From positions 1 to 16,309 of the forward strand of contig JBCCIH010000022.1 of NCBI GenBank assembly GCA_039028315.1: DNA of 16,309 bases, read 5' to 3'. Source of the DNA: Thermodesulfobacteriota bacterium. GTDB taxonomy: Bacteria; Desulfobacterota_D; UBA1144; Nemesobacterales; UBA2774. Shown piece by piece: positions 1-7,417 of the stretch. Position numbers and translations under genes: made by a program. Positions within the stretch are counted from its first letter, which is position 1; the number at the start of each line of letters is the position of its first letter. Below the pieces are notes generated by a model that ran no database searches, was not told the DNA's origin, and was given only the letters and a program-made list of their open reading frames with translations.

Positions 1-253
1 GGAGCGCGGCGTGAGCCTAGAATTAACCGATTCTGCTAAGCAAACAGTCGCAGAGAGCGGATATGACCCTGTTTATGGAGCGCGTCCACTTAAACGGACG
101 ATTCAGAAGCTCATACAGGACCCGCTTGCAACAGATCTTCTACAAGGCGAGTTTAATGAGGGAGATCACGTAGTGGTCGATACTGATAAAGATAACAAGT
201 TAATCTTGGCAAAAGAAGTTAAAACCAAGAAGAAAAAAGCAGCAAACGAATAA
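1..253 (+). CDS. clpB: ClpB disaggregase, C-terminal end (partial)
   Basis: This is the last part of the ATP-dependent protein disaggregase ClpB, which works with DnaK to resolve protein aggregates in the cytoplasm. The reading frame is open to the left edge (codons from base 2), so the GTG at 11 is internal and not a start. The visible piece is the D2 small (C-terminal) domain. It carries the family signature GYDPVYGARPLKR, with the sensor-2 GAR arginine, then IQDPLA and a GEF..GD turn typical of the ClpB end. The Lys-rich tail (KTKKKKAANE) is a common variable extension. A strong intrinsic terminator follows 7 bases after the stop. ClpC/ClpA share parts of this region, but the IQDPLA..LL.GEF pattern favours ClpB. 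Confidence 0.9.
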   Translation, partial: ERGVSLELTDSAKQTVAESGYDPVYGARPLKRTIQKLIQDPLATDLLQGEFNEGDHVVVDTDKDNKLILAKEVKTKKKKAANE

Positions 254-259
254 TCACCG

Positions 260-297
260 AAAAGGCGCTTGTTTAGAGATAAACGGCGCCTTTTTAT
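260..297 (+). terminator. Rho-independent terminator of clpB
   Basis: AAAAGGCGC (260-268) pairs with GCGCCTTTT (286-294). An inner GTTTA/TAAAC stem (271-275 with 280-284) closes on a GAGA loop. A run of five T follows the stem. It lies just after the clpB stop. Confidence 0.9.
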
Positions 298-479
298 TTA
301 ATATTTACAAAATTTTAAGAAATACACTTTATATTTAATATCAAGTATATAAAAGGTCCGCTCTAACACTTCATATATTACTTTACACCTTGATTATAAT
401 ACACTGCATTTATTGAAATCTTATAAATATACTTAGTGATCTCAATGACTTTGTAATGTTTCCCGACTAACTTTCTTTT

Positions 480-513
480 TATCTATTTTGATATATAAAA
501 ATACAAATAGATA
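480..513. repeat. 9-bp inverted repeat overlapping the promoter (candidate operator)
   Basis: TATCTATTT (480-488) and AAATAGATA (505-513) are exact reverse complements, 16 bases apart. The left arm ends inside the -35 box and the right arm enters the -10 box, so a dimeric regulator bound here would cover the promoter. In AT-rich DNA such repeats can occur by chance. Confidence 0.4.
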
Positions 514-517
514 TAAT
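488..517 (+). promoter_or_regulatory. Putative sigma70-type promoter of the 583 gene
   Basis: TTGATA (488-493, 5 of 6 matches to the -35 consensus), an 18-base spacer and a perfect TATAAT (512-517). Transcription would begin near 524 and leave a leader of about 60 bases. The 9-bp inverted repeat at 480-513 overlaps both boxes. Confidence 0.55.
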
Positions 518-569
518 TCTTAATGAAATCTTAGTATATATGCGGTATTTTATGTGTATCAAAGATATC

Positions 570-575
570 GGAGGA
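570..575 (+). promoter_or_regulatory. Ribosome binding site GGAGGA
   Basis: GGAGGA lies 7 bases before the ATG at 583. It fixes this start and predicts strong translation. Confidence 0.85.
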
Positions 576-582
576 TAGAATA

Positions 583-1641
583 ATGCATAGAATCTTAAGA
601 ATTGTGAACGTATCTGTATTAGTCTCTTTATTACTATTATTGTCTATTGATGCTGCAAAAGCCCAGCTACCGCCTGCTTTTTCCTTACCTAATGCGCAGG
701 CTGAGCCGGGTGAGCTTATTCCTGTCAATTTGGATTTCTCAAACGACGGACAGGTGGGAGCGATTAATATAAATGTAGAGTTTGACCCAAATGTAGTGTT
801 CTTTTGCTCGTTTTTTGATGCATTTCGCGGACCTGCCCTAGATGGTCTTCCAGTTGTAAACATCTCAACTATTCTAACAAATGGCCAACTTATCATATCT
901 TTAGACCAAGGACCAGCTCCCGTTAGTCCCCTGCCCGATGGTGAAATAATCACTATAAACACATGTGTTAATGGCAGCGCACAAGTAGGGAATTCGACAT
1001 CATTGGATATTAGCGTAAATAGTCTTACAGATACAAATGGCCAAGACATTCTGCCTCCTGTTGCGGACACAACTAGTGGATCAATCACTGTAGTCAATGA
1101 GCCTCCGCAAGTAATTGATGTGACAATAAATAAGTCGGCAGACACAAATCGTATAGATCCAGGCATCCCCTCTCTTATTGCTTATACAATAACTCTGGAG
1201 GGATCTGGAGACCCAGGTGCTCAGGCAACAGCTGTTGAGGTTACTGATGCTCTACCTTTAGGGTCCTCATTTAGGGATGACCTGTCTTCTCCTGAATGCG
1301 AACAACTCATTGGGCCTTTAAACACTGTTGGATGTGATGTTGGTACGGTTAGCGCTGGTGAAGAAATCACTTTTGATATAGTTATAAGTATCACAGGTCA
1401 GCAAGGTGTTGATATTGTTAACCAAGCAATAGTTGATTATCTGGATGAATTGGGCAATCCGATTCAAAAAGATTCTAACACTGTAACCGTTCGAGTAAGG
1501 TCAGGCGGTGGAGGCGGTGGTGGAGGCGGCTGCACACTCACCAATAGCTCTAATGTACCTAATTCGATGGCTAATCTAGCTATATTCTTAATTCCTGGGT
1601 TAGTAATGATTATTAGGTCTATAATCTTTAAGAAGAAATAA
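583..1641 (+). CDS. Secreted cohesin-like/DUF11 protein with Gly-run/Cys C-terminal anchor
   Basis: A 352-residue exported protein. Residues 1-27 are a Sec signal peptide with cleavage after AKA. Residues about 33-160 resemble a cohesin-type beta-sandwich: the start FSLPNAQAEPGELIPVNL followed by a VEFDPNVVFF-type strand fits that family. Residues about 170-300 match the DUF11 repeat domain found in surface proteins (INKSADTN..., YTITLEGSG, VTDALPLG, GTVSAGEEITFDIVI). The end is nine consecutive glycines (308-316), Cys317, about 15 polar residues, a hydrophobic segment and a Lys-rich tail. That layout resembles C-terminal sorting tails of the GlyGly-CTERM or MYXO-CTERM type, but I cannot assign a named class. 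It has its own promoter and a strong RBS, and is probably monocistronic, ending at the 1652-1679 hairpin. Function is inferred to be surface attachment or structure; the ligand is unknown. Confidence 0.8.
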   Translation: MHRILRIVNVSVLVSLLLLLSIDAAKAQLPPAFSLPNAQAEPGELIPVNLDFSNDGQVGAININVEFDPNVVFFCSFFDAFRGPALDGLPVVNISTILTNGQLIISLDQGPAPVSPLPDGEIITINTCVNGSAQVGNSTSLDISVNSLTDTNGQDILPPVADTTSGSITVVNEPPQVIDVTINKSADTNRIDPGIPSLIAYTITLEGSGDPGAQATAVEVTDALPLGSSFRDDLSSPECEQLIGPLNTVGCDVGTVSAGEEITFDIVISITGQQGVDIVNQAIVDYLDELGNPIQKDSNTVTVRVRSGGGGGGGGGCTLTNSSNVPNSMANLAIFLIPGLVMIIRSIIFKKK

Positions 1642-1651
1642 TTCCATGTTT

Positions 1652-1679
1652 AGGGGCAGTTACATGTGTAATTGCCCTT
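1652..1679. terminator. Shared hairpin between convergent genes (probable bidirectional terminator)
   Basis: A 12-bp stem, 1652-1663 with 1668-1679, with two or three G-T wobble pairs and an ATGT loop. It sits between the 583-1641 gene and the convergent pyrF stop, separated from them by 10 and 3 bases. T-rich sequence follows on the plus strand (TTAAATTATTTG), but the T tract is not uninterrupted. Confidence 0.6.
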
Positions 1680-1682
1680 AAA

Positions 1683-2405
1683 TTATTTGATTGATTCTAC
1701 AATTTCATCCACAACTTCTTCTGGATTTTCGGCTTCTGCGATGGCTCGGCCGATTACTAAATAGTCTGCACCTTTGGAAATTGCTTCGGCAGGGGTAGTA
1801 ACCCTCTTTTGGTCGTGAGTATCTGTACCTGGTCGTATTCCAGGGACTACTAAAGAGAATCTATCTCCGAATTCTTTCCTTAAAGCTTCTACTTCAACTC
1901 CGGAGCATACAAGACCGTCAATATTAGCTATTTCTGCTAATTCAGCAAGGTTCATAACAGTGTTTTCAACTGTATCTTTGATTCCTATTTGATCTAGACT
2001 CTTTCTATCGTGACTAGTTAGAACGGTAACTCCCAAAACGAGAGGTTTTGGGTAATTTAGTTTCTCAGCCTCGTCTTTTACGGCTTCTGAAACGCTTTTC
2101 ATCATTTCAAAGCCGCCTAAGGTGTGTATAGTAAACATATTTACCCCAAATCGAACGCTCTGACGAGCTGTTTTCTCAACTGTTGAGGGAATATCGTGGA
2201 ACTTTAGATCCAAAAATATGTTTGCGCCTAAATTTGAGAACTCTTTTAAGCCTTCAGATCCTGAATCTAAGAAAAGTATAGGCCCAACCTTAAAAGTTTT
2301 GATTTTTGTGCGTAATTTTTCTACCCAATTTAGAGCAATTTGATGCTCTGGAAAGTCTAAAGCAAGGATAATTCTTTCTTCTGGGCTTAGCTCTGGTCTT
2401 TTCAT
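1683..2405 (-). CDS. pyrF: Orotidine 5'-phosphate decarboxylase
   Basis: Decarboxylates OMP to UMP, the last step of de novo pyrimidine synthesis, in the cytoplasm. At 240 residues it has the usual length for the short bacterial type. The beta-1 strand RIILALDFP (11-19) and the catalytic D-x-K-x-x-D motif (Asp66, Lys68, Asp71 within LDLKFHDIP) are intact. So are the C-terminal phosphate-binding loop VPGIRPG and the closing VIGRAI. The start at 2405 is set by family alignment (MKRPELSPEERI). No Shine-Dalgarno is visible, and a perfect 15-bp palindrome overlaps the start codon. It lies 39 bases downstream of proS on the same strand and may be co-transcribed with it, although a weak TATAAC box (2419-2414) could give a nearly leaderless transcript. 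Confidence 0.95.
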   Translation of the reverse strand: MKRPELSPEERIILALDFPEHQIALNWVEKLRTKIKTFKVGPILFLDSGSEGLKEFSNLGANIFLDLKFHDIPSTVEKTARQSVRFGVNMFTIHTLGGFEMMKSVSEAVKDEAEKLNYPKPLVLGVTVLTSHDRKSLDQIGIKDTVENTVMNLAELAEIANIDGLVCSGVEVEALRKEFGDRFSLVVPGIRPGTDTHDQKRVTTPAEAISKGADYLVIGRAIAEAENPEEVVDEIVESIK

Positions 2406-2418
2406 AACTTAAAGTTAT
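2404..2418. repeat. 15-bp palindrome over the pyrF start codon
   Basis: ATAACTT-A-AAGTTAT is perfect with a single central base. It begins inside the ATG of pyrF and fills the place where an RBS would be. It could be an operator, a hairpin limiting translation, or chance AT symmetry. Confidence 0.4.
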
Positions 2419-2444
2419 ACTTTAGTGTAATATATTGTTTCATA

Positions 2445-4166
2445 TCAGTCAATTGACTTTAATAGTTCTTGCACTTCATCAACTACTACTTTAAGTTTTA
2501 TATTGCGTGTATCTGCCGTTTTTCTGACCTTAACTTCGGCCTCCCCTTCTTTAATAGTCCTTGGGCCGACTGCTACTATGATCGGCACGCCAATCAGCTC
2601 AGCATCTTTAAATTTAAAACCAGGCCCTACATCTCGGTCATCTATGATCGCCTCGTATCCGGCCTCTATGAGCTCCGAATAAATCCGCTCAGACTCTGAC
2701 ATTATATGCTCATCTTTAACTTTAAGCGGTAGCACTGTAACTTGAAATGGAGCAAGCGCCTTTGGAAAGATCATACCACCCTCGTCATGATTCTGCTCAA
2801 TGGCGGCTGCTACAGTTCGTCCTATTCCTATACCGTAACATCCCATGATAAATGGCTTCTCTTTTCCGTCAGAATCGACAAAAGTTGCTTTCATTGCTTC
2901 ACTATACTTCGTCCCGAGCATAAATACATGTCCAACTTCGATACCTCTAGTGGAAACTAGGCTAGCACTATCGCAGCTTGGGCATTTATCACCATCTGAA
3001 GCTACCCTGATATCAAAAAACTCTGAGACTTCGTAATCTTCACCCAAATCTACATTGATAATGTGATAATCCTTTTTGTTAGCGCCTGTAACAGATGTCC
3101 CCATGGATTTAACCGAAATATCTGCTACTTTTCTGATTTCAAGCCCAACTGGGCCACTAAAGCCCATCGGACCGCCTGTTACTTCCTCGATTACCTCTGG
3201 AGTTGCCAATTCTACTATCTCTGCGCCCAGTGACTTTCTAAGTTTTGTAAGGCTAAGCTCATGATCTCCCCTAACAAGAGCTGCTACAGGTTTTTGATCA
3301 ACTTGAACTATCATTGTTTTTATTAAATTAGAGGGCTTTACACCTAATTGTTCAGCTACTTCTTGAACAGATTTCAAGTTAGGTGTATGTACCTCTTCAA
3401 CAGCTTCTTTGCTATCATTTGAGGTTTTCTCTTCCTCTATTTCTTCTCTACCAATTTCAGCTAGCTCTAAATTAGCGGCGTAGTCACATTTATCACAGCT
3501 CATTATGATATCTTCCCCTGTAGGGGCTAAAACCATGAACTCGTGAGAGAAATTTCCTCCAATATTGCCTGTATCTGCCAAAACTGCCCTAAATTCAAGC
3601 CCACAGCGCTCAAATATACGTGTATAGGCCTCATACATGGCCCAATAAGACTTCTCAGCACCCTCTACAGTGGCATCAAAGCTATAAGCATCCTTCATTA
3701 TGAACTCTCTGGCGCGCATAACTCCAAATCTTGGTCTTATTTCGTCTCTGAATTTGGTCTGAATCTGATATAAATTAACTGGAAGCTGCTTATATGAATT
3801 GATATCTCGCCTTACTATATCGGTAATTATCTCTTCATGTGTTGGGCCAATACAAAATTCCCTGTCTGCTCTGTCTTTAAATCTGAGTAGTTCCTTGCCG
3901 TAATAGTCCCATCTGCCGCTTTCTTCCCATAGCTCGGCAGGCAGAACAGCAGGCATAAGAAGCTCAACAGCTCCTGCCCTATTCATTTCTTCACGCACTA
4001 TCTGCTCAACTTTGCCAATTGATCTAAGCCCTAGCGGGAGATAATTATAGATCCCTGCAGCAAGTTTTCTAATCATGCCGCCCCTGATCATTAGTTTATG
4101 ACTGACTACCTCAGCATCAGCGGGATCTTCTTTTAATGTAGGAATAAAATAGTTCGAGTATCTCAT
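2445..4166 (-). CDS. proS: Prolyl-tRNA synthetase (class II, bacterial type with editing insertion)
   Basis: Charges tRNA-Pro with proline. From the chosen start it is 573 residues, the usual length of bacterial ProRS. Visible parts: N-terminal MRYSNYFIPTLKEDP..A; motif 2 FRDEIRPRFG (139-148); an inserted YbaK-like editing domain roughly 224-405, including LVRGDHELSLTK (297-308), which clears mischarged Ala-tRNA; motif 3 around MGCYGIGIGR (441-450); and an anticodon-binding domain from about 473. Two CxxC pairs (Cys224/227 and Cys395/398) flank the insertion and may form a metal site. The frame stays open to 4235, but the ATG at 4166 has AGGAGA 4 bases upstream and matches the family N-terminus, so the first 23 codons of the longer frame are leader. 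The upstream gene exbB is divergent; pyrF follows downstream. Confidence 0.95.
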   Translation of the reverse strand: MRYSNYFIPTLKEDPADAEVVSHKLMIRGGMIRKLAAGIYNYLPLGLRSIGKVEQIVREEMNRAGAVELLMPAVLPAELWEESGRWDYYGKELLRFKDRADREFCIGPTHEEIITDIVRRDINSYKQLPVNLYQIQTKFRDEIRPRFGVMRAREFIMKDAYSFDATVEGAEKSYWAMYEAYTRIFERCGLEFRAVLADTGNIGGNFSHEFMVLAPTGEDIIMSCDKCDYAANLELAEIGREEIEEEKTSNDSKEAVEEVHTPNLKSVQEVAEQLGVKPSNLIKTMIVQVDQKPVAALVRGDHELSLTKLRKSLGAEIVELATPEVIEEVTGGPMGFSGPVGLEIRKVADISVKSMGTSVTGANKKDYHIINVDLGEDYEVSEFFDIRVASDGDKCPSCDSASLVSTRGIEVGHVFMLGTKYSEAMKATFVDSDGKEKPFIMGCYGIGIGRTVAAAIEQNHDEGGMIFPKALAPFQVTVLPLKVKDEHIMSESERIYSELIEAGYEAIIDDRDVGPGFKFKDAELIGVPIIVAVGPRTIKEGEAEVKVRKTADTRNIKLKVVVDEVQELLKSID

Positions 4167-4170
4167 TACA

Positions 4171-4176
4171 TCTCCT
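4171..4176 (-). promoter_or_regulatory. Ribosome binding site AGGAGA of proS
   Basis: On the minus strand AGGAGA ends 4 bases before the ATG at 4166. It decides against the longer open frame that begins at 4235. Confidence 0.8.
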
Positions 4177-4343
4177 AAGCGGTATAAATTACCGAGTCCT
4201 GACCTAATTGCAATATCATCTCTAATCATTATCAAATGAATATCTTATTGACCTGAGTAAACCCCTAGTTATTCTATTTAAGAAATTAACCACTGAATCA
4301 GACTGCGTTATTACTCATCTAATTAGTAATTTGATTCTAATTT

Positions 4344-4349
4344 GGAGGG
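4344..4349 (+). promoter_or_regulatory. Ribosome binding site GGAGGG of exbB
   Basis: GGAGGG lies 10 bases before the ATG at 4360. An upstream in-frame TTG at 4342 overlaps this site, so the ATG is the better start. Confidence 0.7.
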
Positions 4350-4359
4350 CTACATCAAT

Positions 4360-5022
4360 ATGGATACAGGTGTTTTCGAACTAATACAAAAAGGTGGTTT
4401 CTTTGTATATCCCATAATTTTATGCTCTATTGTGGGTCTAGCAATATTCCTTCAAAAAATGTGGATGCTTAGGTCTAAGAATATTATTCCAGAGGTTTTC
4501 TTAGATCAATTATACAGCTTCTTATCACAGGGAAAATTAACAGATGCTGAGGTCTATGCTCGCACAAATAACTCTTCCATTGCAAGAGTTGCCCTTGTGG
4601 CATTGGAAAATGCAGACAAGCCAAAAGATGAGCTTAGAGAGGAAATTGAGGAAGCCGGAAGAAAAGAGACTCTTGAACTTTTAAGATACACTGAAGGTTT
4701 AGGAACGATAAGTAGTGTATCAACACTTCTTGGTCTACTTGGAACTATTTCGGGTATGATCAAAATATTCAAAGTTATTGCCGACAAACCTATAGTAAAT
4801 CCACCTGAGCTGGCAGGTGGAATATCTGAAGCGCTCTATACTACAGCTTTTGGTCTATTAGTGGCAATACCTGCTTTTATTGCATATAAATACATTGTGG
4901 GTAGAGCAGACGAACTCATATCACTCATGGAAGAGGAAAGCAGAAAAATTATGGAAATGGTAGTTATGAATAAACAAAGTGGTGGCCCAACCTCAGATGA
5001 TACAAAAGGAATGTTTGGATGA
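4360..5022 (+). CDS. exbB: MotA/TolQ/ExbB family proton-channel protein
   Basis: Inner-membrane subunit of a proton-driven energy-transducing complex (ExbB-ExbD or TolQ-TolR), which passes the proton motive force to a TonB/TolA-type partner acting on the outer membrane. It is 220 residues. TM1 lies near the N-terminus (GGFFVYPIILCSIVGLAIF). The conserved TM2 region GLGTISSVSTLLGLLGTISG and TM3 region ISEALYTTAFGLLVAIPAF are both clear. The frame can start at TTG 4342, but GGAGGG at 4344 and the typical N-terminus MDTGVFELIQKGG favour ATG 4360. The gene overlaps exbD by four bases (ATGA), so the two are translationally coupled. No TonB, TolA or TonB-dependent receptor is in view, so Tol versus Exb cannot be settled here. 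Confidence 0.9.
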   Translation: MDTGVFELIQKGGFFVYPIILCSIVGLAIFLQKMWMLRSKNIIPEVFLDQLYSFLSQGKLTDAEVYARTNNSSIARVALVALENADKPKDELREEIEEAGRKETLELLRYTEGLGTISSVSTLLGLLGTISGMIKIFKVIADKPIVNPPELAGGISEALYTTAFGLLVAIPAFIAYKYIVGRADELISLMEEESRKIMEMVVMNKQSGGPTSDDTKGMFG

Positions 5023-5453
5023 GATTTAGAAAGCAAAAAAACGCAAAAGCCGGAACAGGAGCAACACTTGATCTTACTCCTATAGTAGATGTTGTGTTTA
5101 ACCTTTTAATTTTCTTTGCTCTGTCACTAAACTTTGCAGCCACATCTGGCGGGATAAATGTAAAGCTGCCCTCAGCAAGCTCTGCGGAGCCTGTGAAAAC
5201 TGAGCAGCTCACTATAAACCTCACCCAGGCTGGCCAAATCTACTACAACGACAAAGAGATAAACATTGATGATCTAGCCCCAAAGCTAGGAGAAATAGAA
5301 GATAAAGATTCTATAGTAATCATAAGAGCTGATAATACAGTACCTCATGGCCAGGTTGTAGAAGTAATGGATATCGTAAAATCAGAGGGCTTCTCTAAAC
5401 TTGCCATTGCAGTTGATCAAGCTGCTGGGGCACTGGATAGTCAAGATAATTAG
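5019..5453 (+). CDS. exbD: ExbD/TolR family biopolymer transport protein
   Basis: Partner of the upstream ExbB-like channel, anchored in the inner membrane with a periplasmic domain. At 144 residues it has the usual length. The single TM helix follows LDLTPIVDVVFNLLIFF (17-33), and its conserved Asp24 is the residue that carries protons in this family. The periplasmic part has the family's INVKLPSA stretch and the closing VVIIRAD...HGQVVEVMDIVKSEGF region. The start is coupled to the exbB stop (ATGA), with AAGGA (5006-5010) 8 bases upstream. The operon seems to end here; the next gene begins 112 bases later. Confidence 0.92.
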   Translation: MRFRKQKNAKAGTGATLDLTPIVDVVFNLLIFFALSLNFAATSGGINVKLPSASSAEPVKTEQLTINLTQAGQIYYNDKEINIDDLAPKLGEIEDKDSIVIIRADNTVPHGQVVEVMDIVKSEGFSKLAIAVDQAAGALDSQDN

Positions 5454-5484
5454 CTTATCTATAGTTAATATGTAATAAATTTCG

Positions 5485-5499
5485 ACGGACATTGTCCGT
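5485..5499. repeat. 15-bp palindrome before the BASS gene (candidate operator or weak hairpin)
   Basis: ACGGACA-T-TGTCCGT is a perfect dyad. It directly touches a TTGACA hexamer (5500-5505) that would be an ideal -35 box, although no good -10 follows at the usual distance. As RNA it would be a 6-bp stem with an ATT loop and only three T after it, which is poor for a terminator of exbD. Confidence 0.45.
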
Positions 5500-5565
5500 T
5501 TGACACAAATTTGAATCTTATGTAGTGTTGGACTGAATTAAATCACACCTTAAAAAGATACACAC

Positions 5566-6501
5566 TTGAGATATTTGTCACTCCTAAACAACGTAGTCAC
5601 CAACTACTTTACTTTCTGGATTATATTTTTCTCGGCCATAGCCTATATCTCTCCGCAGCACTTTGAAGGGCTTAAATCTTTAATTGTTCCAACACTTGGA
5701 GTAATTATGTTTGGCATGGGGATGACTCTCACTTTATCAGATTTCAAGAGGGTTTTTATAAGACCAAAAGACATTGGAGTAGGCGTTATTACGCAGTACT
5801 TAGCTATGCCGTTTTTGGGTTTTGCTCTGGCAAAATTATTCGGACTAGACCCGCTTTTAGCAGCTGGTGTGGTTCTTGTCGGGGCCTCTCCGGGCGGAAC
5901 ATCATCAAATGTAATCACATACCTAGCAAAAGCAGATGTTGCTTTTTCTGTAACTATGACATCAGTATCAACAATAATCTCTCCCATAATGCTACCGCTT
6001 TTAATGTACCTATACGCAGGTCAATGGATAGATGTTCCGGTGTTAAAGCTCTTTTTATCAACTGTACAAATTATTCTTTTACCAGTTGGGCTCGGACTCA
6101 TACTGAGAATGCTAATAAAAGATAATATTAAATATGTGCTACCTATTTTGCCTTCCGTGTCATCCGCTGCAATTATTTTTATTGTTGCTGTCATTGTTGC
6201 TGCAAATGCCTCATCTATTGCTGCTGTTGGGGCCGTTGTTGCAATTGTGGCAATAATTCATAACCTATTAGGTTTTTCAATCGGATATAGTGTTGCAAGG
6301 TTTTTCGGAATGGATGTTGTAAGGGCCAGGGCCGTTTCTATAGAAATTGGAATGCAAAATTCAGGATTAGCAGTTGCTCTGGCTAACACATTTTTTGGAT
6401 CCCTTGCCGCTCTTCCCGGAGCAATATTTAGCGTCTGGATGAATATATCAGGCTCGGCACTAGCCTGGTGGTGGAGAAGGAGCAAAGTTGAATCAAAATG
6501 A
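5566..6501 (+). CDS. BASS family (bile acid:sodium symporter-like) transporter
   Basis: Inner-membrane secondary transporter of the BASS superfamily, which takes up organic acids with sodium; the substrate here is unknown. It has 311 residues and about ten hydrophobic segments. Family hallmarks are present: IMFGMGMTLTLSDF (47-60), GASPGGTSSNVITYLAKADVA (106-126) and EIGMQNSGLAVALA (260-273). Glu260, Gln264 and Asn265 are the conserved sodium-site region residues. The frame opens only after a stop at 5551-5553, so the start is forced to a TTG (5566, less likely 5575), and no clear RBS is seen. The stop overlaps the ATG of the next transporter by four bases, indicating a two-gene operon. Confidence 0.88.
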   Translation: MRYLSLLNNVVTNYFTFWIIFFSAIAYISPQHFEGLKSLIVPTLGVIMFGMGMTLTLSDFKRVFIRPKDIGVGVITQYLAMPFLGFALAKLFGLDPLLAAGVVLVGASPGGTSSNVITYLAKADVAFSVTMTSVSTIISPIMLPLLMYLYAGQWIDVPVLKLFLSTVQIILLPVGLGLILRMLIKDNIKYVLPILPSVSSAAIIFIVAVIVAANASSIAAVGAVVAIVAIIHNLLGFSIGYSVARFFGMDVVRARAVSIEIGMQNSGLAVALANTFFGSLAALPGAIFSVWMNISGSALAWWWRRSKVESK

Positions 6502-7415
6502 GTAAGATTGATCACAATAAAGACAACCGCTTTCCCATTGTCGGATACTTGTTTTTAGTTGCGACTGCATTTTTCACCGCACTATCATACGCGTTTGGAA
6601 GAGCCCTTGATTTCGGTCTGGATCTGGAAACGGCAACTTTCTTTTGGTTTTTTAGCTCATTTGTATTGTCAATATTTGTAACTCTAGCGGTACCGGCTCA
6701 AAGGGCAGAAGTAAAAAAACTAAGAAGCTATGTAAAAATTTTCATCTACACTTCGGTCCTCACTTCAGTCGGAGCAGCTCTGTGGATTATGTCCATAAGA
6801 ACTATTGGTATACCTCTTACTTCATTTCTTATGAAAGCCCAGACTCTTTTCTCACTATTTTTAGGGATGATATTTTTGGGTGAAAGATTAAACAGAGGTG
6901 AGAGTGTTGGGATTATAATCACAATTATTGGCGGTGTGATTGTAGCCTATCAAAGAGAATGGGGTCTTTTGATTGGTACATTAACCGCTCTTAGCGCCGC
7001 ATTTCTGTACTCCTGCATCTCTTTTATTGTAAAAAAAGTAGCAAATGATTTAAACATGCTTATGGTAGCTAACCTAAGGGCGCTCGGGGTCTCAGTAGTT
7101 ATGATTACGTTTTTGGTAATCACAGGAACATTTGAAATGCCTTCTCGGGCAATTGATATAGTGTTTATGGCCCTTGGCGGAATCAGTGGGGCATATATTG
7201 CCAAAGCAAGTCAATTTCAGGCAATTAAAATGATAGATGTGTCCCGTACAACTGCTATTATGCCAATGGAATCTTTGTTCGTAGTTCTTTTATCGTATTT
7301 TATATTCGATGAGATTCCATCTGTGATTAAACTCCTAGGCGGAGGTTTAATAATTGTGGGCGTGGTATTTCTTGTAATCTTTAGAGGACAGCGGCCTGAT
7401 GTGATGGATAAATAA
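6498..7415 (+). CDS. EamA/DMT family transporter
   Basis: Inner-membrane drug/metabolite transporter superfamily protein, 305 residues with about ten TM helices from two repeated EamA domains (roughly 11-150 and 160-300). Typical pieces are FLGERLNRGESVGIIITIIGG at the end of the first repeat (the conserved GE..) and the matching FIFDEIPSVIKLLGGGLIIVGV at the end of the second. The ATG overlaps the stop of the BASS gene (ATGA), so the pair is translationally coupled. A GGAGAAGGAG stretch lies about 15 bases upstream. The substrate cannot be deduced. It converges on the LysE-type gene with only two bases between the stops. Confidence 0.9.
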   Translation: MSKIDHNKDNRFPIVGYLFLVATAFFTALSYAFGRALDFGLDLETATFFWFFSSFVLSIFVTLAVPAQRAEVKKLRSYVKIFIYTSVLTSVGAALWIMSIRTIGIPLTSFLMKAQTLFSLFLGMIFLGERLNRGESVGIIITIIGGVIVAYQREWGLLIGTLTALSAAFLYSCISFIVKKVANDLNMLMVANLRALGVSVVMITFLVITGTFEMPSRAIDIVFMALGGISGAYIAKASQFQAIKMIDVSRTTAIMPMESLFVVLLSYFIFDEIPSVIKLLGGGLIIVGVVFLVIFRGQRPDVMDK

Positions 7416-7417
7416 TG

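Larger units (their letters stand above)
298..582. other. AT-rich intergenic region before the secreted cohesin-like gene
   Basis: About 285 bases without a believable gene. The stretch from 298 to 475 is simple AT-rich DNA with a possible stray -10 (TATAAT, 395-400) that has no convincing -35. The right part holds a promoter-like pair, an inverted repeat and a strong ribosome binding site, listed separately. I see no tRNA or riboswitch-like structure here. Confidence 0.6.

Noticed and set aside
531..1166. A 211-codon open frame on the minus strand
   Set aside because: It lies antisense to the well-supported secreted protein at 583-1641, has no RBS or recognisable domain, and its composition is that of a shadow frame.
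4167..4235. A longer N-terminus for prolyl-tRNA synthetase starting at 4235
   Set aside because: AGGAGA just before the ATG at 4166 and the standard family N-terminus at that Met make the extra 23 codons untranslated leader.
5444..5460. AGATAA/TTATCT inverted repeat over the exbD stop codon
   Set aside because: Only six AT-rich base pairs and no T run; too weak to call a terminator or a binding site.
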